From Microbacterium sp. CFH 31415 (GTDB lineage: Bacteria; Actinomycetota; Actinomycetes; Actinomycetales; Microbacteriaceae), in contig NZ_JAKYXC010000016.1 in assembly GCF_022538185.1 (NCBI RefSeq), positions 1 to 64,000 of the forward strand: 64,000 nucleotides of DNA, written 5' to 3'. Position numbers and translations under genes: made by a program. This document shows, piece by piece, positions 48,692 to 57,276 of the stretch; position 1 is the first letter of the stretch; the number at the start of each line of letters is the position of its first letter. The notes under the pieces were generated by a model. It made no database searches. It was not told the DNA's origin and saw only the letters and a list, made by a program, of their open reading frames with translations.

Positions 48692-51054
48692 CCCTCTCGA
48701 ACCAGGCAGGCATCGAGAGCGTCGCGCCCTGGCGCGATGCGACGCTGCCGATCGACGAGCGCGTCGACGCGCTCATCGCCGAGATGAGCGTCGCCGAGAA
48801 GGTGGCGCAGCTCTACGGCGTGTGGGTCGGAGCCTCCGACGACGGCGAGGACGTCGCCCCGCACCAGCACGACATGGACGACCATGTCGACTTCGACGCC
48901 ATCCTGCCGATGGGGCTCGGGCAGCTCACCCGGCCCTTCGGCACGGCTCCGGTCGACCCCGCGACCGGCGCGCTCTCGCTCCAGCGCGCGCAGCAGCGGA
49001 TCATGGCCGCGAACCGCTTCGGCATCCCCGCACTGGCGCACGAGGAGTGCCTCGCCGGGTTCGCCACCTGGGGCGCGACCGCCTACCCGGTGCCGCTGAG
49101 CTGGGGAGCGTCGTTCGACCCCGACCTGGTGCGCGAGATGGGTCGCCGCATCGGAGACGACATGCGCTCCGTCGGCGTGCACCAGGGCCTCGCGCCGGTG
49201 CTCGACGTCGTGCGCGATGCCCGCTGGGGTCGCGTCGAGGAGACGATCGGCGAAGACCCCTACCTCGTGGGCACGGTCGCGACCGCCTACATCCAGGGCG
49301 TCGAGTCGGCGGGCGTCATCGCGACGCTGAAGCACTTCGTCGGCTACTCCGCCTCCAAGGGCGGCCGCAACCTGGCGCCGGTCTCGGTGGGTCCTCGCGA
49401 GCTCGCCGACGTGCTGCTGCCGCCGTTCGAGATGGCGATCCGCGAGAGCGGGGTCCGCTCGGTGATGAACTCGTACACCGACCTCGACGGCATCCCGACG
49501 GCCGCAGACGCCTCGCTGCTGACCGGCCTTCTCCGCGACGAATGGGGCTTCGAGGGCACGGTCGTCGCCGACTACTTCTCGATCGCCTTCCTGAAGGAGC
49601 TCCATCGCTACAGCGAGGAGTGGACGGATGCTGCGCGCGACGCGCTCGCTGCGGGCATCGACGTCGAGCTGCCGACCGTCAAGACCTTCGGGCCCGCGTT
49701 CGTGCGCGCCGTCGAGGATGGCGAGGTCGACGGGGGCCTCATCGACCGCGCGCTCCGGCGCGTGCTGCGGCAGAAGGCGGAGCTCGGCATGCTCGACGCC
49801 GCCTGGTCGCCGGTACCGTCCGCGCTCGCCGACCGTGACGGCGCGAGCGAGGACGTGCGCGGCAGCGTCGACCTCGACCCCGCCGCCAACCGCGACCTCG
49901 CCCGGCGTCTCGCCGAGGAGGCGGTCGTGCTGCTCTCCAACGACGGCACCCTCCCTCTGGCCCGCCCGAAGCGCATCGCCGTCGTCGGGCCGACCGCCGC
50001 GGACCCGTACGCCGTGCTGGGCTGCTACTCGTTCCCGTCGCACGTCGGGGTGCGGCATCCCGAGATCCCCATCGGCATCTCCCTGCCGACCCTGCAGGAT
50101 GCGGTCGCCGCGGAGTTCCCCGACGCTGAGATCGTCTACGCACAGGGCACCACGGTCGACGGCGGCGAGACCGAGGGGTTCGACGCGGCCGCGGCCGCGG
50201 CATCCGCCGCCGATGTCGTCGTGCTCGCACTCGGCGACCGTGCCGGACTCTTCGGCCGCGGAACCAGCGGCGAAGGCTGCGACGTCGCCGACCTGTCGCT
50301 CCCCGGGGCGCAGCAGGCGCTGCTCGACGCCGTGCTCGACAGCGGTACGCCGACCGTCGTGACGCTGCTGGCCGGGCGCCCCTACGCGCTCGGCTCGGCT
50401 CCCGAGCGCGCGGCGGCGATCGTGCAGACGTTCTTCGCCGGCGAGGAAGGCACCGCGGCGATCTCCGGCGTGCTGAGCGGCCGGGTCAACCCGAGCGGGA
50501 GGCTGCCGGTGAGCGTGCCCCGCGACCCGGGCGCTCAGCCCTCGACCTATCTCGCGGCGACGCTCGCGCGGCGCAGCGAGGTGTCGAACATCGATCCCAC
50601 CGCGGCGTTCGCATTCGGCCACGGCCTCGGGTACTCCCACTTCGTGTGGGCGGATGCCGCGGCCTCTGCTGCCGAGATGGGAGTCGACGGGTCGGTGACG
50701 GTGTCGATCCACGTGGGCAATGCCGGCGAGCGGGATGGCGTCGAGGTCGTGCAGCTGTACGTGCACGATCCCGTCGCATCGGTCGTGCGGCCCGTGCAGC
50801 GGCTCATCGGGTACGCGCGCGTGCCGCTGCGGGTCGGCGACCGCGTGCGCGTGTCGTTCGAGGTGCCGGCCGACCTGGTGTCGTTCACCGGCGCCGACGG
50901 CCATCGCCGCGTCGAGCCGGGCGCGATCGACTTCGGCTTCGGGCGCTCGAGCGCCGAGATCGTCGCGACCCGCACGGTGCGGGTGACGGGCGACGTGCGC
51001 CACGTCGGGAGCCGACGCGCGCTGCACGCGAAGGTCGACGTGACCCCGGAGTGA
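48688..51054 (+). CDS. bxlA: GH3 family beta-xylosidase / beta-glucosidase
   Basis: A 788-residue glycoside hydrolase family 3 enzyme. The N-terminal TIM barrel carries the substrate loop KHFVGYSASKGGRN and the nucleophile Asp295 in GTVVADYFSI. The second alpha/beta sandwich has the probable acid/base Glu in GTSGEGCDVADLSLPG, and a C-terminal fibronectin-III-like domain follows (about 670-788: VTVSIHVGNAGERDGVEVVQLYV). There is no signal peptide, so it splits imported xylo-oligosaccharides in the cytoplasm. ATGA overlap with the permease gene. Beta-xylosidase rather than beta-glucosidase activity is inferred from the xylA/xylB context. Confidence 0.88.
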   Translation: MTLSNQAGIESVAPWRDATLPIDERVDALIAEMSVAEKVAQLYGVWVGASDDGEDVAPHQHDMDDHVDFDAILPMGLGQLTRPFGTAPVDPATGALSLQRAQQRIMAANRFGIPALAHEECLAGFATWGATAYPVPLSWGASFDPDLVREMGRRIGDDMRSVGVHQGLAPVLDVVRDARWGRVEETIGEDPYLVGTVATAYIQGVESAGVIATLKHFVGYSASKGGRNLAPVSVGPRELADVLLPPFEMAIRESGVRSVMNSYTDLDGIPTAADASLLTGLLRDEWGFEGTVVADYFSIAFLKELHRYSEEWTDAARDALAAGIDVELPTVKTFGPAFVRAVEDGEVDGGLIDRALRRVLRQKAELGMLDAAWSPVPSALADRDGASEDVRGSVDLDPAANRDLARRLAEEAVVLLSNDGTLPLARPKRIAVVGPTAADPYAVLGCYSFPSHVGVRHPEIPIGISLPTLQDAVAAEFPDAEIVYAQGTTVDGGETEGFDAAAAAASAADVVVLALGDRAGLFGRGTSGEGCDVADLSLPGAQQALLDAVLDSGTPTVVTLLAGRPYALGSAPERAAAIVQTFFAGEEGTAAISGVLSGRVNPSGRLPVSVPRDPGAQPSTYLAATLARRSEVSNIDPTAAFAFGHGLGYSHFVWADAAASAAEMGVDGSVTVSIHVGNAGERDGVEVVQLYVHDPVASVVRPVQRLIGYARVPLRVGDRVRVSFEVPADLVSFTGADGHRRVEPGAIDFGFGRSSAEIVATRTVRVTGDVRHVGSRRALHAKVDVTPE

Positions 51055-51063
51055 GGTCCGCCG

Positions 51064-51372
51064 CTACGCCCTTGCCGGGCTGATCGCCCGCACGGCCGCG
51101 TCGAAGTCGAGGGTCTGGAGCACCTCGACAGCGCGGTCGGAGCGGGCGCCGGCGAGGACGACGAACACTGCCCCGACGACGTCGATGTAGCCGACGACGC
51201 CCTCGGGCACCCGCACCTCGTAGCGGTCGACGTCGATGCGGTCCCAGCGCACGACGGCGTCAGGCGGTGCGGGCTGCTGCGGCCGGCGCGGCGGGAGTTC
51301 GCGGAGCGTGCGGACTCCGCGGGAGCGCAGGGCGGTCGGGCGTGGCGACGACGTCGGCAGTTCCAGGACCAT
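51064..51372 (-). CDS. Small hypothetical protein
   Basis: A 102-residue protein I do not recognise. The N-terminal third is Arg/Pro-rich (MVLELPTSSPRPTALRSRGV, then PPRRPQQPAPPDAVV). The rest folds as a short beta-rich domain, WDRIDVDRYEVRVPEGVVGY then VVGAVFVVLAGARSDRAVEVLQ. The start at 51372 has AAAGGAG 8-9 bases upstream. A longer frame extending to about 51621 is Arg-rich and lacks a start signal. It converges on the beta-xylosidase gene with a 9-base gap. The 51373-51638 gap to the lacI gene holds nothing I can identify. Confidence 0.6.
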   Translation of the reverse strand: MVLELPTSSPRPTALRSRGVRTLRELPPRRPQQPAPPDAVVRWDRIDVDRYEVRVPEGVVGYIDVVGAVFVVLAGARSDRAVEVLQTLDFDAAVRAISPARA

Positions 51373-51638
51373 GGGCGCGCTCCTTTCGCGTGAAGCGATC
51401 ATGCGCCGCTTCCTGCGCTGGAGCAGGAGGCTTGACTCTGGTCCGGCTCCCCGGTATGCCCGGTCCGCCGGGTGAGTGGGCGCCCCAGCGGCGTATCGGA
51501 ACCTCTGCCCGTCCCGAGGTCCGCGGGTGCGGGAAGGCCCAGAATCGGACATCGCGCCCGACACGCGGGGCGAGGGATGCTTCGCCCGCGCGTGTCGCCC
51601 GGATCTCCGATGTTGCGACACCCGACCCGGCGGGCTGT

Positions 51639-52649
51639 TCAGCGAGCGGGCGGCGGGGCGCTGCTGTCGCGCACCACGAGGTGCGTCGCTAGGTCCATGC
51701 GCAGGGTGTCGGCCGTGGCGCCGTCGGCGAGGCGCAGCGCGAGGCGCGTGGCCTCCTCGCCCATGCGCCGCAGCGGCTGGTGCACGGTCGTGAGCTGCGG
51801 GCTCATCCAGCGGGAGAGCGCGATGTCGTCGTAGCCCACGACGGACAGGTCGTCGGGCACGCGGAGTCCCGCCGCCGAGCCGGCGGCGATGACGCCGAGC
51901 GCCTGCAGATCGCTGCCGGCGAAGATGGCGGTCGGCGGGTCGGGCAGAGCCAGCAGCTCGCGGCCGTGGTGCTCCCCGCCGCCGGGGTGGAAGTCGCCGA
52001 ACCGGATCAGCTCAGGGTCGATCGGCAGCCCGGCGGCGTTCATGGCCGAGCGGTAGCCGTCGACGCGGGCCAGCGAGCACATCATGTCCTCGGGGCCGGT
52101 GATCGCGGCGATCCGGTGGTGACCGAGCTCGATCAGGTGGCGCGTGGCCATGAGCCCGCCCGACCAGTTCGCCGATCCCACCGAGGGCACGTCGGGCGAC
52201 GGGTCGCCCGCCGGGTCGACGATGACGAACGGGATGCCGCGCGACCGCAGCTTCTCGCGATAGGTGGCTTCCAGGTCGCTGAACACCAGCACGACCCCGA
52301 CCGGTCGCCGGCGCAGGACGCCGTCGATCCAGTCGGGCGCGGGCGAGTGGCGGTCGCCGCTCACGGTCAGCACGACGGAGAGACCGGCTGCGTGCGCGAC
52401 GTCTTCGACCCCCTCGATGACCTCCATCGACCAGATCGGCTCGAGCTCGTGGAAGACGAGCTCGACGAACTCGCTGCGCTGCGCGGACGCGCGGCGCTGG
52501 TAACCGTGTCGGGCGAGGTGCTCCTCGAGCCGGGCGCGGGTCGCCGGCGAGACATCCGTGCGGCCGTTCAGCACCTTCGACATCGTCGCGAGGGAGACCC
52601 CCGCTTCCGCGGCGATCTCGGCGAGGGTCACTCGGGTCGTGTCGGCCAT
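51639..52649 (-). CDS. LacI family transcriptional regulator of xylose/xylan genes
   Basis: A 336-residue LacI/GalR repressor. The N-terminal HTH is [24 protein letters not shown] (about 8-31) with the hinge helix [21 protein letters not shown]. The periplasmic-binding-protein-like sugar domain follows ([40 protein letters not shown]). The start is leaderless behind TAGCAT (52660-52655). A CCGAAAGTATCGG dyad at 52664-52676 sits at its own promoter, implying autoregulation. The better match at the bxlE-like promoter suggests it controls that operon. It diverges from xylA. Confidence 0.9.
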   Translation of the reverse strand: MADTTRVTLAEIAAEAGVSLATMSKVLNGRTDVSPATRARLEEHLARHGYQRRASAQRSEFVELVFHELEPIWSMEVIEGVEDVAHAAGLSVVLTVSGDRHSPAPDWIDGVLRRRPVGVVLVFSDLEATYREKLRSRGIPFVIVDPAGDPSPDVPSVGSANWSGGLMATRHLIELGHHRIAAITGPEDMMCSLARVDGYRSAMNAAGLPIDPELIRFGDFHPGGGEHHGRELLALPDPPTAIFAGSDLQALGVIAAGSAAGLRVPDDLSVVGYDDIALSRWMSPQLTTVHQPLRRMGEEATRLALRLADGATADTLRMDLATHLVVRDSSAPPPAR

Positions 52650-52663
52650 GGTCCGATGCTACC

Positions 52664-52676
52664 GCCGAAAGTATCG
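52664..52676. promoter_or_regulatory. LacI-type operator at the lacI promoter
   Basis: CCGAAAGTATCGG is a 6-bp dyad with one mismatched pair around the centre, a near-copy of the bxlE-leader operator. It lies just upstream of the lacI -10 TAGCAT. Confidence 0.55.
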
Positions 52677-52708
52677 GGCGTCGGGAGCGTAATTCTCGGA
52701 ATCGAGCA

Positions 52709-52737
52709 GTGGACGTGGCATCCGCTCATGCTATAGG
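52709..52737 (+). promoter_or_regulatory. xylA promoter
   Basis: -35 GTGGAC (52709-52714), a 17-base spacer and -10 TATAGG (52732-52737). Transcription would begin near 52744 within the XylR-like operator, giving a leader of about 55 bases ending in GAGGAG before the xylA ATG. Confidence 0.55.
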
Positions 52738-52751
52738 TTGTCTTAAACAAC
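52737..52751. promoter_or_regulatory. XylR/ROK-type operator at xylA
   Basis: GTTGTCTTAAACAAC is a perfect 5-bp inverted repeat (GTTGT / ACAAC) around CTTAA, in an unusually AT-rich block followed by ATTTAGTTC. It resembles ROK-family XylR sites of the TTAGTTTGTTT...ACAAACTAA type and overlaps the predicted transcription start. Confidence 0.6.
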
Positions 52752-52798
52752 ATTTAGTTCACCGTCGAACCTGGTTCGCCGCCGAATCGAGGAGCGTC

Positions 52799-53989
52799 AT
52801 GCCCACCCCCACTCCCGCCGACAAGTTCTCCTTCGGTCTCTGGACCGTCGGCTACAACGGCACCGACCCCTTCGGCGGGCCCACCCGCAACCCGCTCGAC
52901 GTCGTGCACGTTGTCGAGAAGCTCGCCGAGCTCGGCGCCTACGGCCTGACCTTCCACGATGACGACCTGTTCGCGTTCGGGTCCACCGACGCCGAGCGCC
53001 AGAAGCAGATCGACCGGCTCAAGGGCGCGCTCGCTGCCACCGGCCTCATCGTGCCGATGGTCACGACCAACCTCTTCTCGGCGCCCGTGTTCAAGGACGG
53101 CGGCTTCACCGCCAACGACCGCGACGTCCGCCGCTTCGCGCTGCGCAAGGTCTTCCGCCAGCTCGACCTCGGTGCCGAGCTCGGCGCCAAGACGTTCGTC
53201 ATGTGGGGTGGCCGCGAGGGTGCCGAGTACGACTCGGCCAAGGACATCCGCCAGGCGCTGGAGCGCTACCGCGAGGCCGTGAACCTGCTCGGCGACTACG
53301 TCACCGACAAGGGCTACGACATCCGCTTCGCGATCGAGCCCAAGCCCAACGAGCCGCGCGGCGACATCCTGCTGCCGACGCTCGGCCATGCGATCGCGTT
53401 CATCGACTCTCTCGAGCGTCCCGAGCTCGTCGGCCTCAACCCCGAGGTCGGCCACGAGCAGATGGCAGGGCTCAACTTCGCCGCCGGCATCGCGCAGGCG
53501 CTGTTCCACGGCAAGCTCTTCCACATCGACCTCAACGGCCAGCGCGGGATCAAATACGACCAGGACCTCGTGTTCGGCCACGGCGACCTCCACAACGCCT
53601 TCGCCCTCGTCGATCTGCTCGAGAACGGCGGCCCCGGTGGCGTGCCCGCCTACGACGGCCCGCGCCACTTCGACTACAAGCCCTCGCGCACCGAGGACGA
53701 GGTCGGGGTGTGGGAGTCGGCCGCCGCGAACATGCGCACCTACCTGCTGCTCAAGGAGCGCGCCGCCGCATTCCGCGCCGACCCCGAGGTGCAGGAGGCG
53801 CTCGCCGCCGCGAAGGTCGACGAGCTCGCGACCCCGACCCTCAACCCGGGCGAGACGTACGACGACTTCCTCGCCGATCGCTCGGCGTACGAGGACTTCG
53901 ACCCCAGCGTGTACCTGGGCGGCAAGGGCGCCGGGTTCGTGCGCCTGCAGCAGCTCGCGACCGAGCACCTGCTCGGCGCCCGCGGCTGA
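52799..53989 (+). CDS. xylA: Xylose isomerase
   Basis: A 396-residue class I (actinobacterial) xylose isomerase that converts D-xylose to D-xylulose. The catalytic His53 and Asp56 lie in [11 protein letters not shown]. The metal site Glu is in [14 protein letters not shown] and His in [12 protein letters not shown]; further ligands lie in [22 protein letters not shown]. Length is typical. ATG 52799 has GAGGAG 4-9 bases upstream. It is transcribed divergently from the LacI gene from an XylR-like-operated promoter, and xylB follows after a 127-base palindromic gap. Confidence 0.97.
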   Translation: MPTPTPADKFSFGLWTVGYNGTDPFGGPTRNPLDVVHVVEKLAELGAYGLTFHDDDLFAFGSTDAERQKQIDRLKGALAATGLIVPMVTTNLFSAPVFKDGGFTANDRDVRRFALRKVFRQLDLGAELGAKTFVMWGGREGAEYDSAKDIRQALERYREAVNLLGDYVTDKGYDIRFAIEPKPNEPRGDILLPTLGHAIAFIDSLERPELVGLNPEVGHEQMAGLNFAAGIAQALFHGKLFHIDLNGQRGIKYDQDLVFGHGDLHNAFALVDLLENGGPGGVPAYDGPRHFDYKPSRTEDEVGVWESAAANMRTYLLLKERAAAFRADPEVQEALAAAKVDELATPTLNPGETYDDFLADRSAYEDFDPSVYLGGKGAGFVRLQQLATEHLLGARG

Positions 53990-54015
53990 GGCATCCGTCC
54001 CCCAACCCCGCCCCG

Positions 54016-54096
54016 CTTCCCGCGAGACTTCATCTGGGCACCGAGACTGCATGCACCCGCTGCAGTCTCGGCGCGCCAGTGAAGTCTCGCGGGAAG
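54016..54096. repeat. Nested palindrome between xylA and xylB
   Basis: The outer arms CTTCCCGCGAGACTTCA (54016-54032) and TGAAGTCTCGCGGGAAG (54080-54096) are perfect 17-bp inverted copies. The inner arms CCGAGACTGCA (54041-54051) and TGCAGTCTCGG (54061-54071) are perfect 11-bp copies. The decamer CGAGACTKCA thus appears twice directly and twice inverted. It lies in the xylA-xylB gap and may modulate readthrough or be a dispersed element. Confidence 0.85.
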
Positions 54097-54116
54097 GGAC
54101 GCCTGAAGGAGTGCAC

Positions 54117-55421
54117 ATGAGCCTCGTCATGGGAGTCGACTCGTCGACCCAGTCCTGCAAGGTCGTGATCACGGATGCCGCGACCGGCGCGATCGTGCGT
54201 CAGGGGCGCGCATCCCACCCGGTCGGCACCGAGGTCGACCCCGCCGCCTGGTGGCAGGCGCTGCAGGCCGCGATCGCCGACGCCGGCGGTCTCGACGATG
54301 TCGAGGCGTGGGCTGTCGGAGGCCAGCAGCACGGCATGGTCGTGCTCGACGAGGGCGGGCGGGTCATCCGCCCGGCGCTCCTGTGGAACGACACGCGCTC
54401 CGCGCAGGCGGCGGCCGACCTCACGGCCGAGTTCGGCGCCGAGGTGCTCGCCCGCCGCACGGGACTCGTGCCCGTGGCATCCTTCACCCTCACGAAGCTC
54501 CGCTGGCTGCGCGATGCCGAGCCAGCCAACGCCGCGCGCGTCGCGGCCGTCGCGCTCCCGCACGACTGGCTGACCTGGCGCCTGCGCGGCTTCGGACCCG
54601 AGGGCGAGTCGCTGCGTGGACCGGTCCTCGACGAGCTCGTGACGGATCGATCGGATGCCTCGGGCACCGGCTACTGGAACCCCGAGACCGCCGGTTACGA
54701 CCGTGACCTCCTGGCGGCGGGCCTCGGGCATGACGCACTGCTGCCGCGCGTGCTCGGCCCCGACGAGTGGGTCGAGGACGCGGACGGCCGTCGCGTCGGC
54801 GGCGGCGCGGGCGACAACGCCGGCGCCGCGCTCGGACTGGGCGCCGGACCGGGGGACGTCGTCGTGTCGATCGGCACGAGCGGCACCGTGTTCGCCGTCA
54901 GTGACGAGCGCACGATCGACCCGTCGGGCACGGTCGCCGGCTTCGCGGACTGCACGGGGCGCTTCCTGCCGCTCGTCGCCACCCTCAACGCCGCACGCGT
55001 GCTCGACGCGATCGCGGGCCTGCTCGGCGTCGACCACGCCGAGCTGTCCCGGCTCGCGCTCGCGGCGTCGCCCGGGGCGGACGGCCTCGCGCTGGTGCCG
55101 TACTTCGAGGGGGAGCGCACCCCGAACCTGCCCGACGCGACCGCGTCGCTCACCGGGATGACGCTCGCCTCGACGACGCGGGAGAACCTCGCGCGCGCCG
55201 CCGTCGAGGGGATGCTGTCGGGACTCGCAGCGGGCCTCGACGCCCTGCGGAGCCTCGGCGTGCCGCTCGAGCGCGCGCTGCTCATCGGCGGAGGCGCGCA
55301 GTCCGAGGCCGTGCGGGCGATCGCCCCCCTTGTGCTCGGTCTTGCGGTCGAGGTGCCCGAGCCCGGCGAGTACGTCGCGCTCGGCGCCGCGCGCCAGGCC
55401 GCCTCGGTGCTCGCGGGCTAG
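54117..55421 (+). CDS. xylB: Xylulokinase
   Basis: A 434-residue FGGY-family kinase phosphorylating D-xylulose to xylulose 5-phosphate. Signatures: the N-terminal phosphate loop [30 protein letters not shown] with the substrate-binding [16 protein letters not shown], the catalytic Asp region [13 protein letters not shown], and the C-terminal [12 protein letters not shown]. It is somewhat shorter than typical XylB (about 480) but both actin-like domains are complete. The ribosome site GAAGGAG precedes the ATG by about 5 bases. Partner of xylA. Confidence 0.94.
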   Translation: MSLVMGVDSSTQSCKVVITDAATGAIVRQGRASHPVGTEVDPAAWWQALQAAIADAGGLDDVEAWAVGGQQHGMVVLDEGGRVIRPALLWNDTRSAQAAADLTAEFGAEVLARRTGLVPVASFTLTKLRWLRDAEPANAARVAAVALPHDWLTWRLRGFGPEGESLRGPVLDELVTDRSDASGTGYWNPETAGYDRDLLAAGLGHDALLPRVLGPDEWVEDADGRRVGGGAGDNAGAALGLGAGPGDVVVSIGTSGTVFAVSDERTIDPSGTVAGFADCTGRFLPLVATLNAARVLDAIAGLLGVDHAELSRLALAASPGADGLALVPYFEGERTPNLPDATASLTGMTLASTTRENLARAAVEGMLSGLAAGLDALRSLGVPLERALLIGGGAQSEAVRAIAPLVLGLAVEVPEPGEYVALGAARQAASVLAG

Positions 55422-55599
55422 GCCCCGCCGGCCGGACTGCCGCCTCGTTGCGGACGCGCTGCTGACGGGCTGAGGCCGGTCTGCTGCCGCGCTCCGACGG
55501 GCTGCTGCCGGGCCACCCGGTCTGCGTGCGGGCCGCCCGGTCTGGCCCGCGCCCCGCACCCGTGGCCACCGGGCTGCCGAGCCGAGGCAGAATGAACCC

Positions 55600-56433
55600 A
55601 TGCCGGAGCGCTCCGACCTCGACGCGATCGCGGCCGAGCTCTACGTCCTCCCGCCGGCCGAGTTCACGGCTGCGCGCAACGCCCGTGCCGGCATGGCCGA
55701 CCGGTCGATCGCCGCGCAGGTGAAGGGGCTGCGCAAGCCCACCGTCGCCGCGTGGACGGTCAACCTCCTCGCCCGCGGCGGCCGGCTCGGCGAAGCGCTC
55801 GAGTTGTCGGCCGCGCTGCGCGAGGCACAGGACGACCTCGACGCCGCCGAGCTCTCCCGGCTCGGACGTCAGCGCCGCGCCCTCGTCGCCGCCCTCGCCA
55901 CGCAGGCCGCCGGACTCGCGAAGGACGCCGGCGTCGCCGTCAGTGCCGCGGCGCGGGACGACGTCGAGAAGACGATCAATGCGGCGGTGATGGATGCCGC
56001 GGCCGCCGCCGCCGTCATGACGGGTCGCCTCGTCAGTCCGCTCGAGGCGGGCGCCTTCGAGGAGGCCGATCTCGTGGACGCGGTCGGCGGATCCCTCCCC
56101 GGCGTCGCCGCGCCTCGGCAGCGCGACGACCTCGCCGAGCGACGCGCGCGGAAGGCGGCGGAGAAGGCTGCGCGCGAGGCCGAGCGCCTCGCCAACGAGG
56201 CCGAGCGCGAGCTCGCCCGCATCGACGCGCAGCGGACCAAGCTGCAGGAGCGCGTCGACCATGTCTCCGAGCGCATCGACGACCTGCGCCGCGACCTCGA
56301 GCGGCTCGAGGCGGAGCAGGCGAAGGCACAGGCGGCGCTCGGGCAGGTCGAGGAGGAGCGGGGGGCCGCGGCATCCCGGGCCCGATCGGCCGCGAAGGAC
56401 GCCGAACGCGCGCGCGACGCCCTCGACGGCTGA
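55600..56433 (+). CDS. Coiled-coil protein of unknown function
   Basis: A 277-residue cytoplasmic protein. The N-terminal half is helical and contains a basic patch (QVKGLRKPTVAAWTVNLLAR). The C-terminal half (about 165-277) is a long coiled coil of Arg/Glu/Ala heptads: ERRARKAAEKAAREAERLAN, then RTKLQERVDHVSERIDDLRR, then LERLEAEQAKAQAALGQVEE. I do not recognise a functional family. The start is supported by CAGAAT (55588-55593), a variant -10 ending 7 bases upstream. The 55422-55599 gap has repeated GGGCTGCTGCCG-type words but no gene. Confidence 0.6.
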   Translation: MPERSDLDAIAAELYVLPPAEFTAARNARAGMADRSIAAQVKGLRKPTVAAWTVNLLARGGRLGEALELSAALREAQDDLDAAELSRLGRQRRALVAALATQAAGLAKDAGVAVSAAARDDVEKTINAAVMDAAAAAAVMTGRLVSPLEAGAFEEADLVDAVGGSLPGVAAPRQRDDLAERRARKAAEKAAREAERLANEAERELARIDAQRTKLQERVDHVSERIDDLRRDLERLEAEQAKAQAALGQVEEERGAAASRARSAAKDAERARDALDG

Positions 56434-56466
56434 GGCATCTCACAGGTGTCTCGTAGCCGCCGTCCC

Positions 56467-56472
56467 TACCGT
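56467..56472 (+). promoter_or_regulatory. Leaderless -10 element TACCGT
   Basis: TACCGT ends 7 bases before the ATG of the alarmone synthetase gene at 56479. Confidence 0.55.
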
Positions 56473-56478
56473 GGGGAC

Positions 56479-57210
56479 ATGGCCACCCCGGCGCCCCTCG
56501 CGCGCGCATCGAGTCCCGACGACACCTCGATCACGGTCTCGGCCGCCGAGCTGCGCGAGATGCGCGACGAGTTCGAGCGCTTCCTCATGGAGTACCGCTT
56601 CGGCATGCAGGAGGTCGAGACGAAGCTCGGCATCCTGCGCGACGAGTTCCAGCTCGTGCACGACTACAACCCGATCGAGCACCTCGCCAGCCGCGTCAAG
56701 TCGCCGGACAGCCTCGTCGAGAAGGTGCAGCGCAAGGGCATCGATCCCGACTTCGCCTCGATCCGCGAGCACATCACCGACATCGCCGGCGTGCGCGTCA
56801 CGTGCAGCTTCGTCTCGGACGCGTACCGCCTGTTCGACCTGCTCGCCGCGCAGGACGACATCCGCGTGATCACCGTCAAGGACTACATCGCGCAGCCGAA
56901 ATCGAACGGCTACAAGAGCCTCCACGCCATCGTCGAGGTGCCGGTGTTCCTCTCGAGCGGCCGCGTCGAGGTGCCCGTCGAGGTGCAGTTCCGCACGATC
57001 GCGATGGACTTCTGGGCGAGCCTCGAGCACAAGATCTACTACAAGTACGACACCAACGTGCCCGCCGGACTGCTCGATGAGCTCAAGGATGCCGCCGACA
57101 CTGCCGCTGAGCTGGACGAGCGCATGGAGCGGCTGCATCGGGAGATCCGCGGCGCGGTGCACCCGGCGCCGCCGATGCGCCCCCGGCCGGTCCGCGCGAT
57201 CGAGGCCTGA
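56479..57210 (+). CDS. Small alarmone synthetase (RelA/SpoT domain protein)
   Basis: A 243-residue stand-alone RelA/SpoT synthetase domain of the YjbM/YwaC (RelP/RelQ) type, which makes (p)ppGpp from GDP/GTP and ATP and lacks hydrolase and regulatory domains. Core motifs: LASRVKSPDSLVEKVQRKG (ATP and GTP binding), IREHITDIAGVRVTCSFVSD, VKDYIAQPKSNGYKSLHAIV and PVEVQFRTIAMDFWASLEHK. The start is leaderless behind TACCGT. Alarmone production in the stringent/stress response is established for the family. A 7-bp hairpin follows the stop. Confidence 0.9.
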   Translation: MATPAPLARASSPDDTSITVSAAELREMRDEFERFLMEYRFGMQEVETKLGILRDEFQLVHDYNPIEHLASRVKSPDSLVEKVQRKGIDPDFASIREHITDIAGVRVTCSFVSDAYRLFDLLAAQDDIRVITVKDYIAQPKSNGYKSLHAIVEVPVFLSSGRVEVPVEVQFRTIAMDFWASLEHKIYYKYDTNVPAGLLDELKDAADTAAELDERMERLHREIRGAVHPAPPMRPRPVRAIEA

Positions 57211-57211
57211 C

Positions 57212-57231
57212 CTCCGGCTCTCCGGCCGGAG
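57212..57231 (+). terminator. Short hairpin after the alarmone synthetase gene
   Basis: The 7-bp stem CTCCGGC / GCCGGAG with the 6-base loop TCTCCG starts immediately after the stop codon. Confidence 0.4.
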
Positions 57232-57264
57232 CAGACCGGCGTCACCACGCGGCTCACTCGTCGC

Positions 57265-57270
57265 TAGGGT
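57265..57270 (+). promoter_or_regulatory. Leaderless -10 element TAGGGT
   Basis: TAGGGT ends 7 bases before the GTG at 57277, identical in sequence and similar in spacing to the narG and SLC13 permease promoters. Confidence 0.55.
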
Positions 57271-57276
57271 GAGTCC

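Noticed and set aside
48478..51027. An 849-codon minus-strand frame opposite the beta-xylosidase
   Set aside because: Shadow of the GH3 gene; low-complexity His/Arg/Glu sequence without a start signal.
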